DNA of 64,000 bases. It comes from Allostella vacuolata. Lineage in GTDB: Bacteria; Pseudomonadota; Alphaproteobacteria; ATCC43930; Allostellaceae. The notes below the pieces were generated by a model. It made no database searches. It was not told the DNA's origin and saw nothing but the letters and a program-made list of their open reading frames with translations. Positions 26,373 to 36,273 of this stretch are shown one piece after another (position 1 is the first letter of the stretch; each line of letters opens with the position of its first letter). The translations under genes were made by a program, and so were the position numbers. Where the stretch lies: positions 5,605,388 through 5,669,387 of the forward strand of contig AP019702.1 in the NCBI GenBank assembly GCA_006739055.1, written 5' to 3'.

Positions 26373-26879
26373 TCAGCTCGCGGGCTGGTCCTGCCGGAAA
26401 TGCAGCGACAGCCGGGTGCGGATGTCGGCGCCGATCTGGCGCAGGGCCTGCTGGCGCGCCTCCTGCTCGGACACGACATTGGCGTAGTCGTTGATCAGGA
26501 TGTCGAAGCTCGAGAGCGTCCGGCTGCGGCCCTGGAGCACGACCTTGCCGTCGACCAGGGCGACCAGCCGGTATTCTGCCTCGAGCGTGAGGTTGGTGCG
26601 GGTGCGGATGTCGTCGCGACGCAGGCCGATGTCAGCCCGCTGCTCCGCCAGCCGGATGTCCAGGCGGTACTGGGGGTTGCCCGGCACCCCGTAGGGGTTG
26701 ATCTCGTCCCGCAGGTAGTTGCGCAGATATTGCCCGGCCCGGTCGGGAATGTTGGCGATCTGCACCGTGGACAGGGCTGCCGGCACCGAACTGCCGGCGC
26801 GCGGCGCGTTCAGCGGCTCGAACCCGCACCCGCCGAGCAGCATCAGACCGGCCAGGACGATGCGGCTAGACCACGACAT
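26373..26879 (-). CDS. lptE: LPS-assembly lipoprotein LptE
   Basis: 168 residues. A lipoprotein signal ends in the lipobox LLGGC (Cys18). The mature part contains the family pattern [20 protein letters not shown] near residue 41-60 and a middle region with [18 protein letters not shown]. LptE plugs LptD at the outer membrane to guide lipopolysaccharide insertion. It overlaps the 3' end of leuS by 14 bp and precedes holA; this leuS-lptE-holA order is conserved in proteobacteria, which supports the call although LptE sequence is weakly conserved. Confidence 0.88.
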   Translation of the reverse strand: MSWSSRIVLAGLMLLGGCGFEPLNAPRAGSSVPAALSTVQIANIPDRAGQYLRNYLRDEINPYGVPGNPQYRLDIRLAEQRADIGLRRDDIRTRTNLTLEAEYRLVALVDGKVVLQGRSRTLSSFDILINDYANVVSEQEARQQALRQIGADIRTRLSLHFRQDQPAS

Positions 26880-29430
26880 TGACGATCCGATTCGGCACCA
26901 CGACCACCTTCCGCGGCGGTTTACCCTCGGCTGCGCGGAGAACGGCCGGCAGATCCAGGGCGGCCTTCTCGATCAAGCCGCGATCCGCGTCGCGGGGCAT
27001 GTCGAGAGTGCCGCGGAGCTTGCCGTTCACCTGCACCGCCAGGGTTACCATATCATCGACCAGTAGCGCAGCATCGGCCTCCGGCCAGGGCGTGTCCACC
27101 AGCAACGGATCGTGGCCCAGCTCCTTCCACAGCGCCTCGGACAGGTGCGGCGTCATGGGCGCCAGAAGTTGGGCGGCCGCTTCGCAGCCCCGACGCAGCA
27201 CCCAGCCGGCGCCTTCCGCTGCGGGATCGAGCTCGCCCAGGCCGTTCACCAGCTCGCGGATGCGGGCCACGGCCTTGTTGAAGCGAAAGCCTTCCAGGTC
27301 ATCCGTCACCGCATGGATCGTCTTGTGGACCAGCCGCAGCACGCCGTCCGCTGCGGGATCGATCCGCTCCGGGCGCGCGGTCCCAGCCGGCGGCAGGGCG
27401 ACGGAGGGCTCGGTGACCAGGCGCCAGACCCGGTTGATGAAGCGCCACACGCCCTCTGCGCCGCCGTCGGTCCATTCCAGGTCGCGTTCAGGCGGGCTGT
27501 CGGAGAGCAGGAAGAGGCGCGCGGTATCGGCACCGAAGCCTTCGACGATGGCTTCCAGGCCGACCACGTTCTTCTTCGACTTGCTCATCTTCTCCGAACG
27601 GCCGACGGAGACGGGGCGCTCGCCCTCGACCGTGACCACGGCCCCGCCATCGGCCCGCCGGATCTCCTCCGGGAAGAGCCACTTGCCTTCCGGGTCCTGG
27701 TAGGTCTCGTGGCACACCATCCCCTGGGTGAAGAGCCCGGCGAACGGCTCGGCCATGTCGGCATAGCCGCAGCGCGACAGGGCCCGCATGAAGAAGCGGG
27801 AATAGAGCAGGTGCAGCACGGCGTGCTCGACACCGCCGATGTACTGGTCGACGGGCATCCAGTAGTCGACCGCCTTGCGGTCGAAGGCATGGTCGTCGCG
27901 GGCGGAGCAGAAGCGCAGGAAGTACCAGGAGGACTCGACGAAGGTGTCGAAGGTATCGGTCTCGCGCCGCGCCGGCCGGCCGCAGGACGGGCAGGCGACA
28001 TGCTTCCAGGTCGGATGATGGTCGAGCGGGTTGCCGGGCTTGTCGAAGCTCACGTCCTCCGGCAGGCGCACCGGAAGGTCGGCCTCCGGCACCGGGACCG
28101 TGCCGCAGCTCTCGCAATGGATGATCGGGATCGGGCAGCCCCAGTAGCGCTGGCGCGAGACGCCCCAGTCGCGCAGCCGGAACTGGACCTCGCCGCTGCC
28201 GCAGCCGAGCCGCTCCAGCTCCGCGATGGCGCGCCGCTTGGCCTCCGTCACCTCGAAACCGTCGAGGAAGCGGGAATTGTAGAGCGTCCCGGGGCCCGTA
28301 TAGGCCTCCTCGCCGATGGCGAAGCTTGCGGGATCCTCTCCCGGCGGCAGGACCACGGGGATGATGGGGAGGCCGTACTTGCGGGCGAAATCGAGGTCGC
28401 GCTGGTCGCCGGACGGGCAGCCGAAGATCGCCCCCGTGCCATACTCCATGAGCACGAAGTTGGCGACGTAGACCGGCAGCTCCCAGCTGGAGTCGAAGGG
28501 GTGGATGGCCTTCAGCCCGGTGTCGCAGCCGAGCTTCTCGGCCGCCTCGATCACGGCCTCGCTGGTGCCGAGCCGGCTGCATTCCTGGATGAAGGCGGCC
28601 ACGGCCGGATCCTTGCGCGCCGCCTCCTCCGCCAGCGGATGGTTCGGCGAGACGGCGACGAAGGAGGCGCCGAACAGCGTGTCGGGCCGGGTCGAATAGA
28701 CCTCAACCCCGTCGTCCCGGCCGGCCAGCTCGAACCGGAAGCGGGCGCCCTCGGAGCGGCCGATCCAGTTCTCCTGCATCAGGCGGACGCGCTCCGGCCA
28801 GCGGTCCAGCGTCTTGATCGCGGCGAGCAGGTCGTCGGCGAACTCGGTGATCTTGAAGAACCATTGCGACAGCCGGCGCCGCTCGACCGCGGCCCCCGAC
28901 CGCCAGCCGCGGCCGTCGATGACCTGCTCGTTGGCGAGCACGGTGTTCTCGACCGGGTCCCAGTTGACCCAGGATTCCTTGCGGTAGGCGAGGCCCGCCT
29001 GCAGGAAGTCGAGGAACATCTTCTGCTCGTGCCGGTAGTATTCCGGATGGCAGGTGGCGATCTCGCGATTCCAGTCGTAGGCGATGCCCATGCGCCGCAG
29101 CTGGTCGCGCATCACCGCGATGTTCTCGTAGGTCCAGGTCGCGGGATGGACCTTGCTGGCGATCGCGGCATTCTCGGCCGGAAGGCCGAACGCGTCCCAT
29201 CCCATGGGATGCAGCACGTTGAACCCGCGGGCGCGCTTGTAGCGGGCCAGCACGTCGCCCATCGTATAGTTCCGGACGTGGCCGACATGCAGTCGGCCCG
29301 ACGGATAGGGGAACATCTCCAGGACGTAGTATTTCGGCCGGGCCGAATCTTCCGTCACGGCAAAGGCGGCACGCTCCGTCCAGGCGGCGCGCCACTTGTC
29401 TTCGTTCTCGCGGACGTTGTAGCGGGACAT
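26866..29430 (-). CDS. leuS: Leucyl-tRNA synthetase
   Basis: 854 residues. Class I synthetase motifs are HIGH-like [11 protein letters not shown] at 41-51 and KMSKSKKN near 612. The editing (CP1) domain lies between them ([19 protein letters not shown] near 340), and [15 protein letters not shown] and [12 protein letters not shown] give the zinc-type cysteines in the insert. The C-terminal anticodon-binding domain ends in RIVNVVV. The start at 29430 ([14 protein letters not shown]) is the family start; the frame is open 89 codons upstream but that stretch is not conserved. First of leuS-lptE-holA. Confidence 0.97.
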   Translation of the reverse strand: MSRYNVRENEDKWRAAWTERAAFAVTEDSARPKYYVLEMFPYPSGRLHVGHVRNYTMGDVLARYKRARGFNVLHPMGWDAFGLPAENAAIASKVHPATWTYENIAVMRDQLRRMGIAYDWNREIATCHPEYYRHEQKMFLDFLQAGLAYRKESWVNWDPVENTVLANEQVIDGRGWRSGAAVERRRLSQWFFKITEFADDLLAAIKTLDRWPERVRLMQENWIGRSEGARFRFELAGRDDGVEVYSTRPDTLFGASFVAVSPNHPLAEEAARKDPAVAAFIQECSRLGTSEAVIEAAEKLGCDTGLKAIHPFDSSWELPVYVANFVLMEYGTGAIFGCPSGDQRDLDFARKYGLPIIPVVLPPGEDPASFAIGEEAYTGPGTLYNSRFLDGFEVTEAKRRAIAELERLGCGSGEVQFRLRDWGVSRQRYWGCPIPIIHCESCGTVPVPEADLPVRLPEDVSFDKPGNPLDHHPTWKHVACPSCGRPARRETDTFDTFVESSWYFLRFCSARDDHAFDRKAVDYWMPVDQYIGGVEHAVLHLLYSRFFMRALSRCGYADMAEPFAGLFTQGMVCHETYQDPEGKWLFPEEIRRADGGAVVTVEGERPVSVGRSEKMSKSKKNVVGLEAIVEGFGADTARLFLLSDSPPERDLEWTDGGAEGVWRFINRVWRLVTEPSVALPPAGTARPERIDPAADGVLRLVHKTIHAVTDDLEGFRFNKAVARIRELVNGLGELDPAAEGAGWVLRRGCEAAAQLLAPMTPHLSEALWKELGHDPLLVDTPWPEADAALLVDDMVTLAVQVNGKLRGTLDMPRDADRGLIEKAALDLPAVLRAAEGKPPRKVVVVPNRIVNVVV

Positions 29431-29548
29431 GCGACTTGCTGCTTTTCCTGGAGATGGACCGGTCGCCGAGGCGCCGGCGCCACAGTCGAAACCCCCGCGA
29501 GCGATACCGCCCGCAGGGGAGCTGATGAGGTCTGGCCCGGCCGGCGGC

Positions 29549-30130
29549 CTACTGGGCGGCGGTGCCGAGGCGCATCTGCCGGGCCCGCGTGAGGATCGCG
29601 TCCTCCAGCTCGATCCCGGTCTTGGGATCGACCGGCGCATCGACCCAGTTGCCCTGGCCGTCGCGGCGCTGGCGGAAGACGGTGGCGCGAACGCCATCAG
29701 CGCGCAGCGTGCGGTCGAGGATGAAGATGTTGACCTTCATCCGCTCGTCCGGGGCCTGGGGAGCCGAGTACCAGTCGGTGATGATGACACCACCGAAAGG
29801 GTCCGCCTGGGCCATGGGCATGAAGGACAGGGTGTCCAGCGACGCGCGCCACAGGAAGGTGTTGACGCCGATGCCGCCTCCACCCTCAGAGCCGGGCTCG
29901 TTGCGCCGGCTCGAGCCGAACAGCCACATCCCGCTGCCGTCGCCCCAGATCGTCTCGCGTGGCTGGTTGCTGTAGGTGATGCCGTCGGCCCCCGTCCGTC
30001 GCGTGGGATAGGCCGCTTCGGTGGTCGGGGCGGTACCGCCGCACGCCGCGACGCTTGCCACGATCAGCAAGGTGGCCGCGACACGGGCATTGCGCATCGT
30101 GATCATGGGTGTCTGGCGGGCATCGATCAT
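29549..30130 (-). CDS. DUF3576 family putative lipoprotein
   Basis: 193 residues. A hydrophobic signal ends in a lipobox SVAAC (Cys30 from this start), then a mature domain with [18 protein letters not shown] and [20 protein letters not shown], the signature of DUF3576, a family largely confined to alphaproteobacteria and of unknown function. The ATG at 30130 has GGAAGGAC about 12 nt upstream; in-frame ATGs at 30106 and 30097 are alternatives. It lies 118 bp upstream of leuS on the same strand, an arrangement seen in many alphaproteobacteria. Confidence 0.85.
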   Translation of the reverse strand: MIDARQTPMITMRNARVAATLLIVASVAACGGTAPTTEAAYPTRRTGADGITYSNQPRETIWGDGSGMWLFGSSRRNEPGSEGGGGIGVNTFLWRASLDTLSFMPMAQADPFGGVIITDWYSAPQAPDERMKVNIFILDRTLRADGVRATVFRQRRDGQGNWVDAPVDPKTGIELEDAILTRARQMRLGTAAQ

Positions 30131-30550
30131 GTGGGCGAACTGTCCTTCCGTGGGTGCCCCCGCGCCCGCAATCCTTCGAAGTCCCGCGCGGGCGCCATTC
30201 CTGAGCCCCTCAATGGCGCATTCCTCTAGCACCGCTGGGGCCGCGTCGTCAAAACGACAGCGCGGCCGCGGGCATTCCGCTTTGGAGCGGCGTGTCGCGT
30301 CGCGATTGGCCGCGCTGGTACGGGCCCGGGATCGGTGTCCACGATGCGCTATATATTGTGGTCGACTTCCTCTCGGCTCCCGCATGCTGGAAGTCGTGGT
30401 GCAATTCTGCCACAGGTGAGGCGGGGCGGCACTGGTGATCCACCTTCGCCTTGACGGTACTCCGGCCTTTCTCTCAGATTGCGGTCGTGGAGCTGTTCCG
30501 TGGTTGGAAGCGAATTGCTCGCATACAGGTTCGAACGTGAAGGGGGACTT
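30131..30550. other. 420-bp non-coding gap with porin promoter region
   Basis: Divergent spacer between the DUF3576 gene and the porin. A TTGACG box (30451-30456) with a weak -10 (CAGATT, 30475-30480) lies about 70 bp before the porin start. A GC-rich interrupted hairpin is near 30238-30264. The string GGTTCGAA at 30528 resembles a tRNA T-loop but no tRNA fold is present. No convincing ORF. Confidence 0.5.
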
Positions 30551-31726
30551 ATGAAAAAGGTGTTGTTGGGCAGCACCGCCCTGATCGCCGCCGGCGTGCT
30601 CGCCGTGCCGGCGATGGCTCAGTCGGCTGCCCCGGGGAAGCAGCCGCAGCCGCTGCGGCTCGGCATCGGCGGTTACTTCCAGGCTTATGGCGTCTATGTC
30701 AGCCAGCCGGATGGCGTGGGCGAGTACGGCGAGAACCGTCGCGAATTCGACATCAAGCGCGAAGCGGAAATTCACTTCACCGGCTCGGTGAAGCTGGATA
30801 ACGGCCTCACGGTTGGTGCGCAGGTCGAGCTCGAAGCCGAGACCTGCGGTGACCAGATCGACGAGAGCTACCTGTACTTCGAAGGCGGCTGGGGTAAGCT
30901 GATCCTGGGTTCCGAGAACTCGGCCGGTTACCTGATGTCCGTCGGCCCGCCCTCCGTGGACGGCAACTTCGACGGTCTCGACCCGAACTACCGGATCATC
31001 AATGGTCTGGGCTCGGGTGCCCTGAACCGCGCTCCGGAAGCGTGGGTCACCGTGATGTCGGGTGACTCGGAGAAGTTCACCTACATCTCGCCGCGCTTTG
31101 CCGGCTTCCAGGTCGGTGCGTCGTACACGCCTGACAATTCGGAAGAGGCGACTGCCGGTCAGGTTCGCGCCAAGGGTGGTTCGTTCGCCGGCATGCCGAC
31201 GAACAAGCAGTCCTCGACGAGCGGCGCTGCCTGGGAAGACGTGATCAACGTCGGCATCAACTACACCAACCGGTTCGGTCCGGTGAGCTTTGCGGCCAGC
31301 GGCTCGTATGAGCGCGGTTCGCTGTCGGGCTGCACGGTCTCGGCGGCTTGCGCCGGCTACGACGATCGTGAGACCTGGGGTGCCTATGCCAAGGTCGGCT
31401 TCGCCGGTTTCGAGGTCGGCGGCGGCTACTGGCAGGACGACAACGGTCTGCGTGGCGACAACAAGTCGAAGGCCTATGGCGGCGGCTTGACCTACGGTGC
31501 CGGTCCGTTCGTGGTCGGTGCGTCGTACCTGCACTCGGAGCGCGAGCTGCCGGGCTTCAAGGACGACAAGATGCAGCGCGTCCTCGTCGGCGGCCGTTAC
31601 ACCTACGGCCCGGGCATGGATCTCCGTGCGTCGGTTCACTGGTACGGCCTCGAGTCCGACAAGGCTCGTCCGTCGGCCGATGGCGACAGCTGGGCCTTCG
31701 TGCTCGGCACGACCGTCAGCTTCTGA
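30551..31726 (+). CDS. Gram-negative outer-membrane porin
   Basis: 391 residues. A clear signal peptide ends at AMA-QS (cleavage after about residue 23). The mature protein has alternating amphipathic strands and a C-terminal phenylalanine (TVSF), the BAM-recognised signal of outer-membrane beta-barrels. Its organisation (GIGGYFQAYGVYVSQ at the first strand, VELEAETCGDQIDESYLYF near 97) matches the porin_4/gram-negative porin group of alphaproteobacteria. It has a GGGGGAC Shine-Dalgarno and a strong terminator, so it is likely highly expressed. Codons here favour G/C less than neighbours, as is common in abundant proteins. Confidence 0.92.
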   Translation: MKKVLLGSTALIAAGVLAVPAMAQSAAPGKQPQPLRLGIGGYFQAYGVYVSQPDGVGEYGENRREFDIKREAEIHFTGSVKLDNGLTVGAQVELEAETCGDQIDESYLYFEGGWGKLILGSENSAGYLMSVGPPSVDGNFDGLDPNYRIINGLGSGALNRAPEAWVTVMSGDSEKFTYISPRFAGFQVGASYTPDNSEEATAGQVRAKGGSFAGMPTNKQSSTSGAAWEDVINVGINYTNRFGPVSFAASGSYERGSLSGCTVSAACAGYDDRETWGAYAKVGFAGFEVGGGYWQDDNGLRGDNKSKAYGGGLTYGAGPFVVGASYLHSERELPGFKDDKMQRVLVGGRYTYGPGMDLRASVHWYGLESDKARPSADGDSWAFVLGTTVSF

Positions 31727-31752
31727 TCCTCTCCGCAAGAGAGTGTCGCGGG

Positions 31753-31783
31753 ACGGAGGGCCGAAAGGCCCTCCGTTTCGTTT
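31753..31783 (+). terminator. Rho-independent terminator of the porin gene
   Basis: 10-bp perfect stem ACGGAGGGCC / GGCCCTCCGT with a GAAA tetraloop, then TTCGTTT. It starts 27 bp after the porin stop. Confidence 0.93.
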
Positions 31784-31817
31784 ATGGGGCAGGCATTCCC
31801 GCATTGACCGTAGCCAC

Positions 31818-33056
31818 CTAACCCCCCTGCCGCCGGTCGAAGTCCGACAGGACGAAGTCGACGACCCGGGGCGCCAGCCTCGCCAGGTGGGCAACGCACG
31901 GAATCTGTTCCCGGAGCAGGAGCCGCTCGACGGCTTCAGGGTCGGCCGCCTGTGCCACCCGCGGCAGCCGCTCCAGCGGCAGCCTGAGCGACCCCATGCA
32001 GCCAACCTTGCCGTCGCTGCTGATTCGCAGCTTGGCCAAGCCGCAGGGCGCCGAACAGTCCGGCCCGACAAAGGGCACCGTCCAGGGTGTAAGATTATGG
32101 AAGCGCCCTTGCAGGACATGCGGCGGCGCGGACGTGTAGATCGCGACCCCAGGCGTGGCGAACAGCTTCGTCATATGGGCCGGTCCGCTGTCCGCCAGAA
32201 CCGCATAGTCGAATCCGGCGAGTCCGCGTAGCAGTCCCCCGACCGATGGATAGACATCGATGACCGGTATGGTCTCCGGCAGTGCCAGCGCCCGCCGGTA
32301 GAGGCGGCCCTGTTGCTGGTTGTCGTTGAGGCAGACGGTGACCGCGCCCCGATCCGACAGGCTCGCGGCCAGGGCCAGCGTCACGACCGGTGGCAGCGTC
32401 CGCATCGGGGTCGACGAGAGCGGCATCAGGGCGATCCGTGCCGGCCGATCGGCCGGCAGCGGGCGAGCCGCCGCCGGATAGCCCGGCGCGGGCGCGATGC
32501 CGCCGAACGCCTCCAGCAGTTCCCCCTCCATGTCGACGGGCCAGATGTCGATGTCGCGTCGGGACTCCAGATGGCCCAGGTCGACCACGACGTCGAACCG
32601 CTTCAGGTCCCGGGCGCCGACCCACAAGGTGAAGACCTCGATCGCCGGGTCCGTCCGATAGATGTCCGCGGCCGAACCGGCGCAGAAGACGCCGATCCCG
32701 CGCATCCGGAAGCGATTGCGCAGCGCGGCCAGGAACAGCAGGGTGCAGACATTCGACCCAAGGGCCTGGCTGGGCAGCAGGAACAGAGCCCGCTTGCCGC
32801 CGAAATCGAATCCTGCCCACGCTTCCCGCGGAAGGCATGGCAGGGCAGTTCCGCTGCCGTCCAGCCGGAACTGCTGGGGATGGCGCGCCAGGACGTTGCG
32901 GCTGAACTGGGCCAGGGTCGTGTAGCAGACCTCACCTGCCCGGCCGGCCTGCGCGGTGTCTGCGTCGGTTCCTGCCTGATGAAAGCGAAACGGCGTCGCC
33001 GGCCGGAAGGAGACGAGCGGTGTCCGGGTCTTTCCCGTGCGTGCCAGGTCCGTCAC
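31818..33056 (-). CDS. Glycosyltransferase family 9-like (heptosyltransferase-related) protein
   Basis: 412 residues from a GTG. The C-terminal half shows GT9-type sequence: IALMPLSSTP near 235, FDYAVLADSGPAHMTKLFAT near 315 and a glycan-acceptor region ending VGPDCSAPCGLAKL. The N-terminal part is less conserved. GT9 enzymes add heptose or similar sugars to LPS core from ADP-activated donors. The GTG at 33056 overlaps the upstream methyltransferase stop in a GTGA junction. Together the pair may modify a surface glycan; the sugar is not determinable. Confidence 0.7.
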   Translation of the reverse strand: MTDLARTGKTRTPLVSFRPATPFRFHQAGTDADTAQAGRAGEVCYTTLAQFSRNVLARHPQQFRLDGSGTALPCLPREAWAGFDFGGKRALFLLPSQALGSNVCTLLFLAALRNRFRMRGIGVFCAGSAADIYRTDPAIEVFTLWVGARDLKRFDVVVDLGHLESRRDIDIWPVDMEGELLEAFGGIAPAPGYPAAARPLPADRPARIALMPLSSTPMRTLPPVVTLALAASLSDRGAVTVCLNDNQQQGRLYRRALALPETIPVIDVYPSVGGLLRGLAGFDYAVLADSGPAHMTKLFATPGVAIYTSAPPHVLQGRFHNLTPWTVPFVGPDCSAPCGLAKLRISSDGKVGCMGSLRLPLERLPRVAQAADPEAVERLLLREQIPCVAHLARLAPRVVDFVLSDFDRRQGG

Positions 33057-33619
33057 GCGCTTGGCTTGACCGCTCGCAGTACGATGTCGGTCGCGCTGAT
33101 CACGTTCCAATAGGTACGGGCCGCGAAGGACAGTTCCTGCGGGGTAATCTCGCGCTTCTGCAGACGGGTCCGCCACGGCTCGGCGGGCTGGGCGTCGGCC
33201 GAAACGAGTTCGAAATCGACATCGATCATGAGCGCGAGGGGCGTGCTCGCGTAGCCGCGGGCCTGCCATTCGCGGTTCTTCCGTTTCGAGAACATCTCCA
33301 GCCCCTGGGCTGTGATCGGCCGCACATGCGTGGGATCGGTGATGAAGTCGTCGTGCCGAGGATGGGGCACGATGATGCGCACCAGCGCACCGTCTGCGCA
33401 GACGCGGTATAATTCCTGGATGATCGCCAGATAGAGCTGTGGCGACTGCCCGATATGCTCGAGCACGTGGCTCAGCAGGATTTCCCTCGCGCTCGACGTG
33501 TCGAACGGCCAGGGAAGCGACTCCAGATCCACCAGAATATCCGGATTGCAGTGCGGCGAGCGGTCTGCGTTGACGAATCCGTCAAGCTTGCGCATGCCGC
33601 AGCCGAGGTTGAGTTTCAT
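33053..33619 (-). CDS. SAM-dependent methyltransferase (class I)
   Basis: 188 residues. Motif I KLNLGCGMRKLDGFVNAD sits at residues 2-19 and the post-I segment ILLSHVLEHIGQSPQLY near 47 matches small class I methyltransferases that act in glycan or polyketide pathways. The start at 33619 is chosen since AGGA lies 10 nt upstream; ATG 33628 would place it only 2 nt away. It overlaps the GT9-like gene and is divergent from YggS. Its substrate may be the sugar made by its partner. Confidence 0.8.
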   Translation of the reverse strand: MKLNLGCGMRKLDGFVNADRSPHCNPDILVDLESLPWPFDTSSAREILLSHVLEHIGQSPQLYLAIIQELYRVCADGALVRIIVPHPRHDDFITDPTHVRPITAQGLEMFSKRKNREWQARGYASTPLALMIDVDFELVSADAQPAEPWRTRLQKREITPQELSFAARTYWNVISATDIVLRAVKPSA

Positions 33620-33785
33620 GGGACGCATATCCTACTGGGCGCGAACGAACAGTCGCGGATGGTGGCCAGCGCCGTCGACCGGGTCAAGATCGATGGGCAT
33701 TTACGGCATCCGACGCAGTGGCTAGACAGTTGTCGGGCCGTCTTCCCGGCCTCGATCCGTTCCACGCCTTGAGGAGACCATCGCC

Positions 33786-34499
33786 GTGGCCAACGCCGCA
33801 CTCCCGGCCGACCATGCCAATTCGATCGCGGCCCGGCTCGCATCCGTCCGCGCATCCATCGTCGCGGCCGCTCGCGCTGCCGACCGCGAGCCGGCTGCGA
33901 TCGAACTGGTTGCCGTCGGCAAGACCTATGGTGCCGACACCATGATCGAAGCCATCGAGGCCGGCCAGCGGGTGTTCGGTGAAAACCGGGTCCAGGAGGC
34001 GGCCGGAAAATGGCCGGCGCTCAAGGCGCGATGGCCGGACGTCCGATTGCACCTGATCGGTCCGCTCCAGACGAACAAGGTGAAGGATGTGATCGGGCTG
34101 GTCGACATGCTCCAGACCCTCGACCGCGAGAGCCTTGCCCTTGCTCTCGTCAAGGCGCGGGACAAGGGGGACCGCCTGCCCGACCTGCTGGTCCAGGTCA
34201 ATACGGGCCGCGAGCCGCAGAAGGCCGGCATTCCGCCGGAGGGGGTGGACGCCTTCCTGGCGCGATGCAGGGATGAATGGTCGCTGTCGATCAGCGGTCT
34301 CATGTGCATCCCGCCAGCCGAAGAACCCCCGGCCCTGCATTTTGCCCTGCTGCGGGAGATCGCCCGCCGCCACGGCCTCCGCCATCTCAGCATGGGAATG
34401 AGCGGGGACTACCCGACGGCGATCCGCTTCGGCGCCACCATGGTCCGGGTCGGGTCGGCCATCTTCGGTTCGCGCGCCCCGGCCGACCCCGCCGTCTGA
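33786..34499 (+). CDS. YggS family pyridoxal-phosphate homeostasis protein
   Basis: 237 residues from a GTG preceded by GGAGAC. The PLP lysine is in VAVGKTYG (K46), where most homologues have VSKT. Other motifs are GENRVQEAAGKW near 66, LHLIGPLQTNKVKDV near 85, and the phosphate-binding MGMSGDYPTAIRFG near 203 with RVGSAIFG after it. The family buffers cellular PLP and affects amino-acid balance. The YggS-L,D-transpeptidase-RibA clustering is not a known pathway. Fold III alanine-racemase-like barrel expected. Confidence 0.93.
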   Translation: MANAALPADHANSIAARLASVRASIVAAARAADREPAAIELVAVGKTYGADTMIEAIEAGQRVFGENRVQEAAGKWPALKARWPDVRLHLIGPLQTNKVKDVIGLVDMLQTLDRESLALALVKARDKGDRLPDLLVQVNTGREPQKAGIPPEGVDAFLARCRDEWSLSISGLMCIPPAEEPPALHFALLREIARRHGLRHLSMGMSGDYPTAIRFGATMVRVGSAIFGSRAPADPAV

Positions 34500-34506
34500 C
34501 CGACGC

Positions 34507-35019
34507 TCACCTGCTATCCACCTGCAGGATGGTCGAAAGCCCGGCCTGCTCCAGCAGCCAGAGCAGGTCGGGGCGGGAGAGCGCGACGCACCCTTCGGTC
34601 GGATCGTACCCGTCGCGGGCGACATGGACGAAGACGGCGCTGCCGGCACCCGGCTCGACCGGGTCGTCGTTGTGGCCGATCACCACGACCAGGTCGTACA
34701 GCGCATCCTCCCGCCACATCCGCTCGTGCCGGGCCGGGTGCGGGAGGCGGACCGGCCGGTTGTAGTCGGGGGCCTCCGGATCGTCGCACCAGCCGTCATC
34801 CCGGGCGATCGCCGTGGTCGGCAGGCCGGTCGCCGGGACCGAGGCCAGCCGGTCGGCGCGATAGAGCAGCCGGCGAAGGGCGAAGCGCCCGACCGGCGTC
34901 GCGCCGTCCCCCTCGCGCTTGTCCGCCCGGATTCCGCCTTTCCCGATGGCACAGCGCAGGCGCCGGCCACCGGCTTCCAGATACCCCTCGGGGTCGACAC
35001 GCCAGACAATCATGCTCAC
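34507..35019 (-). CDS. L,D-transpeptidase (YkuD) family protein
   Basis: 170 residues from a GTG that overlaps the ribA stop (GTGA); an in-frame ATG at 35013 is an alternative. The catalytic region is FVHVARDGYDPTEGCVALSR near residue 130-150, containing the conserved histidine and the catalytic cysteine in the GC motif. A DKREGDGATPVGRFAL motif near 35 is typical of this short YkuD subgroup. No signal peptide is visible, which is unusual for an enzyme that cross-links periplasmic peptidoglycan; such members may act on other substrates. It converges on YggS with a 7-bp gap. Confidence 0.82.
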   Translation of the reverse strand: MSMIVWRVDPEGYLEAGGRRLRCAIGKGGIRADKREGDGATPVGRFALRRLLYRADRLASVPATGLPTTAIARDDGWCDDPEAPDYNRPVRLPHPARHERMWREDALYDLVVVIGHNDDPVEPGAGSAVFVHVARDGYDPTEGCVALSRPDLLWLLEQAGLSTILQVDSR

Positions 35020-36164
35020 AGCAGATGGCCGCTGCGGACCGCCTTGGTGCGCAGGTAGTTCTCGTTGTGGTCGTTGCTCGGGAAGACATGGGGCACCCGC
35101 TCCACGACCTCGACCCCGAAATGGCCGAGCGCTTCCACCTTGAGCGGATTGTTGGTCATCAGCCGGACCCGGCTGAATCCGAGCTGGCCCAGAATCTCCG
35201 CGGCCGGCACATAGATCCGCTCGTCGGCGTCGAAGCCCAGCTGCAGGTTCGCGTCTACCGTGTCGAACCCGGCATCCTGCAACTGATAAGCCCGCAGCTT
35301 GTTCACGAGCCCGATCCCGCGGCCCTCCTGCGCCAGGTAGAGAAGCACCCCTGCCCCATGCTCGGCGATCTCGCGGATCGCGCCGCGCAACTGGTCGCCG
35401 CAGTCGCAGCGCAGGCTGGCCAGCAGGTCGCCGGTGAAGCACTCCGAATGGATCCGTGCCAACACCGGGGTCTCCGGGTCGGGCTCCCCGATGACGATGG
35501 CGATATGCTCGAGCCCGCCGTCCGAGGGCCGGAAGGCGATGATCCGGGTATTCTCCGCCCCCGCCAGCGGAACCCGGGCCTCCCCGACCTTGGCCAGGCG
35601 CCGGGCATTGTCGACCGGATAGTGGAGGATGGCGCCGGCCTCGACGACCAGCAGCCCTTCGAGCCTCGCCCATTCCTCCATCGCGCGATCGCTCACGAGC
35701 CCGATCGCGGCCGTGACGGCGGCCGGAAGCAGCCTTGCTATCTTGGCCAGTGCCACGGCGGCGGAATCGCCGTCGAGCGGATGGGCGGCCGTCACCGCGA
35801 TCACCGCCGGCAGGACATCGGGAGCCGCCAGGGGGTCGACGAGCTCGCGCAGCCGCTGGGCAACGGGTGTGCCGGACAGGGCGACGCGGACGACGCCGGT
35901 GCCGTCGCGGCCCAGGCCCAGCAGCGTGGCACGCCGGGCGGTCATGGCGAGGCTCGGGCTGGAGCCGGAGAGACGGATGAAGCGGGCGAGCCGCTCGTCG
36001 CTCAAGGCCTCCGCGGCGAGCGCGAGCACCGCGCGGTCGCCCTCGCGGATCACGATGGGTTCACCTCGTCGGAAGTCGGCTATGGCACGGTCCACGGCCA
36101 CGCCTCCGGTGCGGTGCATCGAAGCGGCGGCGACATCGGACAGGCGAACTCTGCTGAGGGGCAT
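35016..36164 (-). CDS. ribA: GTP cyclohydrolase II with degenerate RibB-like N-terminal domain
   Basis: 382 residues. The C-terminal half is a clear RibA: zinc cysteines in HSECFTGD and LRCDCG (near 243 and 252), then LYLAQEGRGIGLVNKLRAYQ near 278 and the MTNNPLKVEAL motif. The N-terminal half resembles DHBP synthase (RIADFRRGEPIVIREGD-like) but lacks the DDEDRENEGD active site. GTP is converted to a pyrimidine precursor of riboflavin. The N-terminal domain is probably structural, so the bacterium needs a separate RibB. It overlaps the L,D-transpeptidase start. Confidence 0.9.
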   Translation of the reverse strand: MPLSRVRLSDVAAASMHRTGGVAVDRAIADFRRGEPIVIREGDRAVLALAAEALSDERLARFIRLSGSSPSLAMTARRATLLGLGRDGTGVVRVALSGTPVAQRLRELVDPLAAPDVLPAVIAVTAAHPLDGDSAAVALAKIARLLPAAVTAAIGLVSDRAMEEWARLEGLLVVEAGAILHYPVDNARRLAKVGEARVPLAGAENTRIIAFRPSDGGLEHIAIVIGEPDPETPVLARIHSECFTGDLLASLRCDCGDQLRGAIREIAEHGAGVLLYLAQEGRGIGLVNKLRAYQLQDAGFDTVDANLQLGFDADERIYVPAAEILGQLGFSRVRLMTNNPLKVEALGHFGVEVVERVPHVFPSNDHNENYLRTKAVRSGHLL

Positions 36165-36273
36165 GGCATACCTGTAGCGGGATTGGGTTACGATCGGTCT
36201 GTGACGGTCCGAATTCTGGTTCTTGTTCCTGCGGACCGGCGGTGCCGGGTTTGACTGACGAGCAGATCGGGAG

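Noticed and set aside
27112-29592. 826-codon open frame on the plus strand
   Set aside because: Antisense to leuS, which has complete class I synthetase motifs; no motifs of its own.
30528-30535. GGTTCGAA resembling a tRNA T-loop
   Set aside because: No acceptor, D or anticodon stem can be built around it; it is the porin leader.
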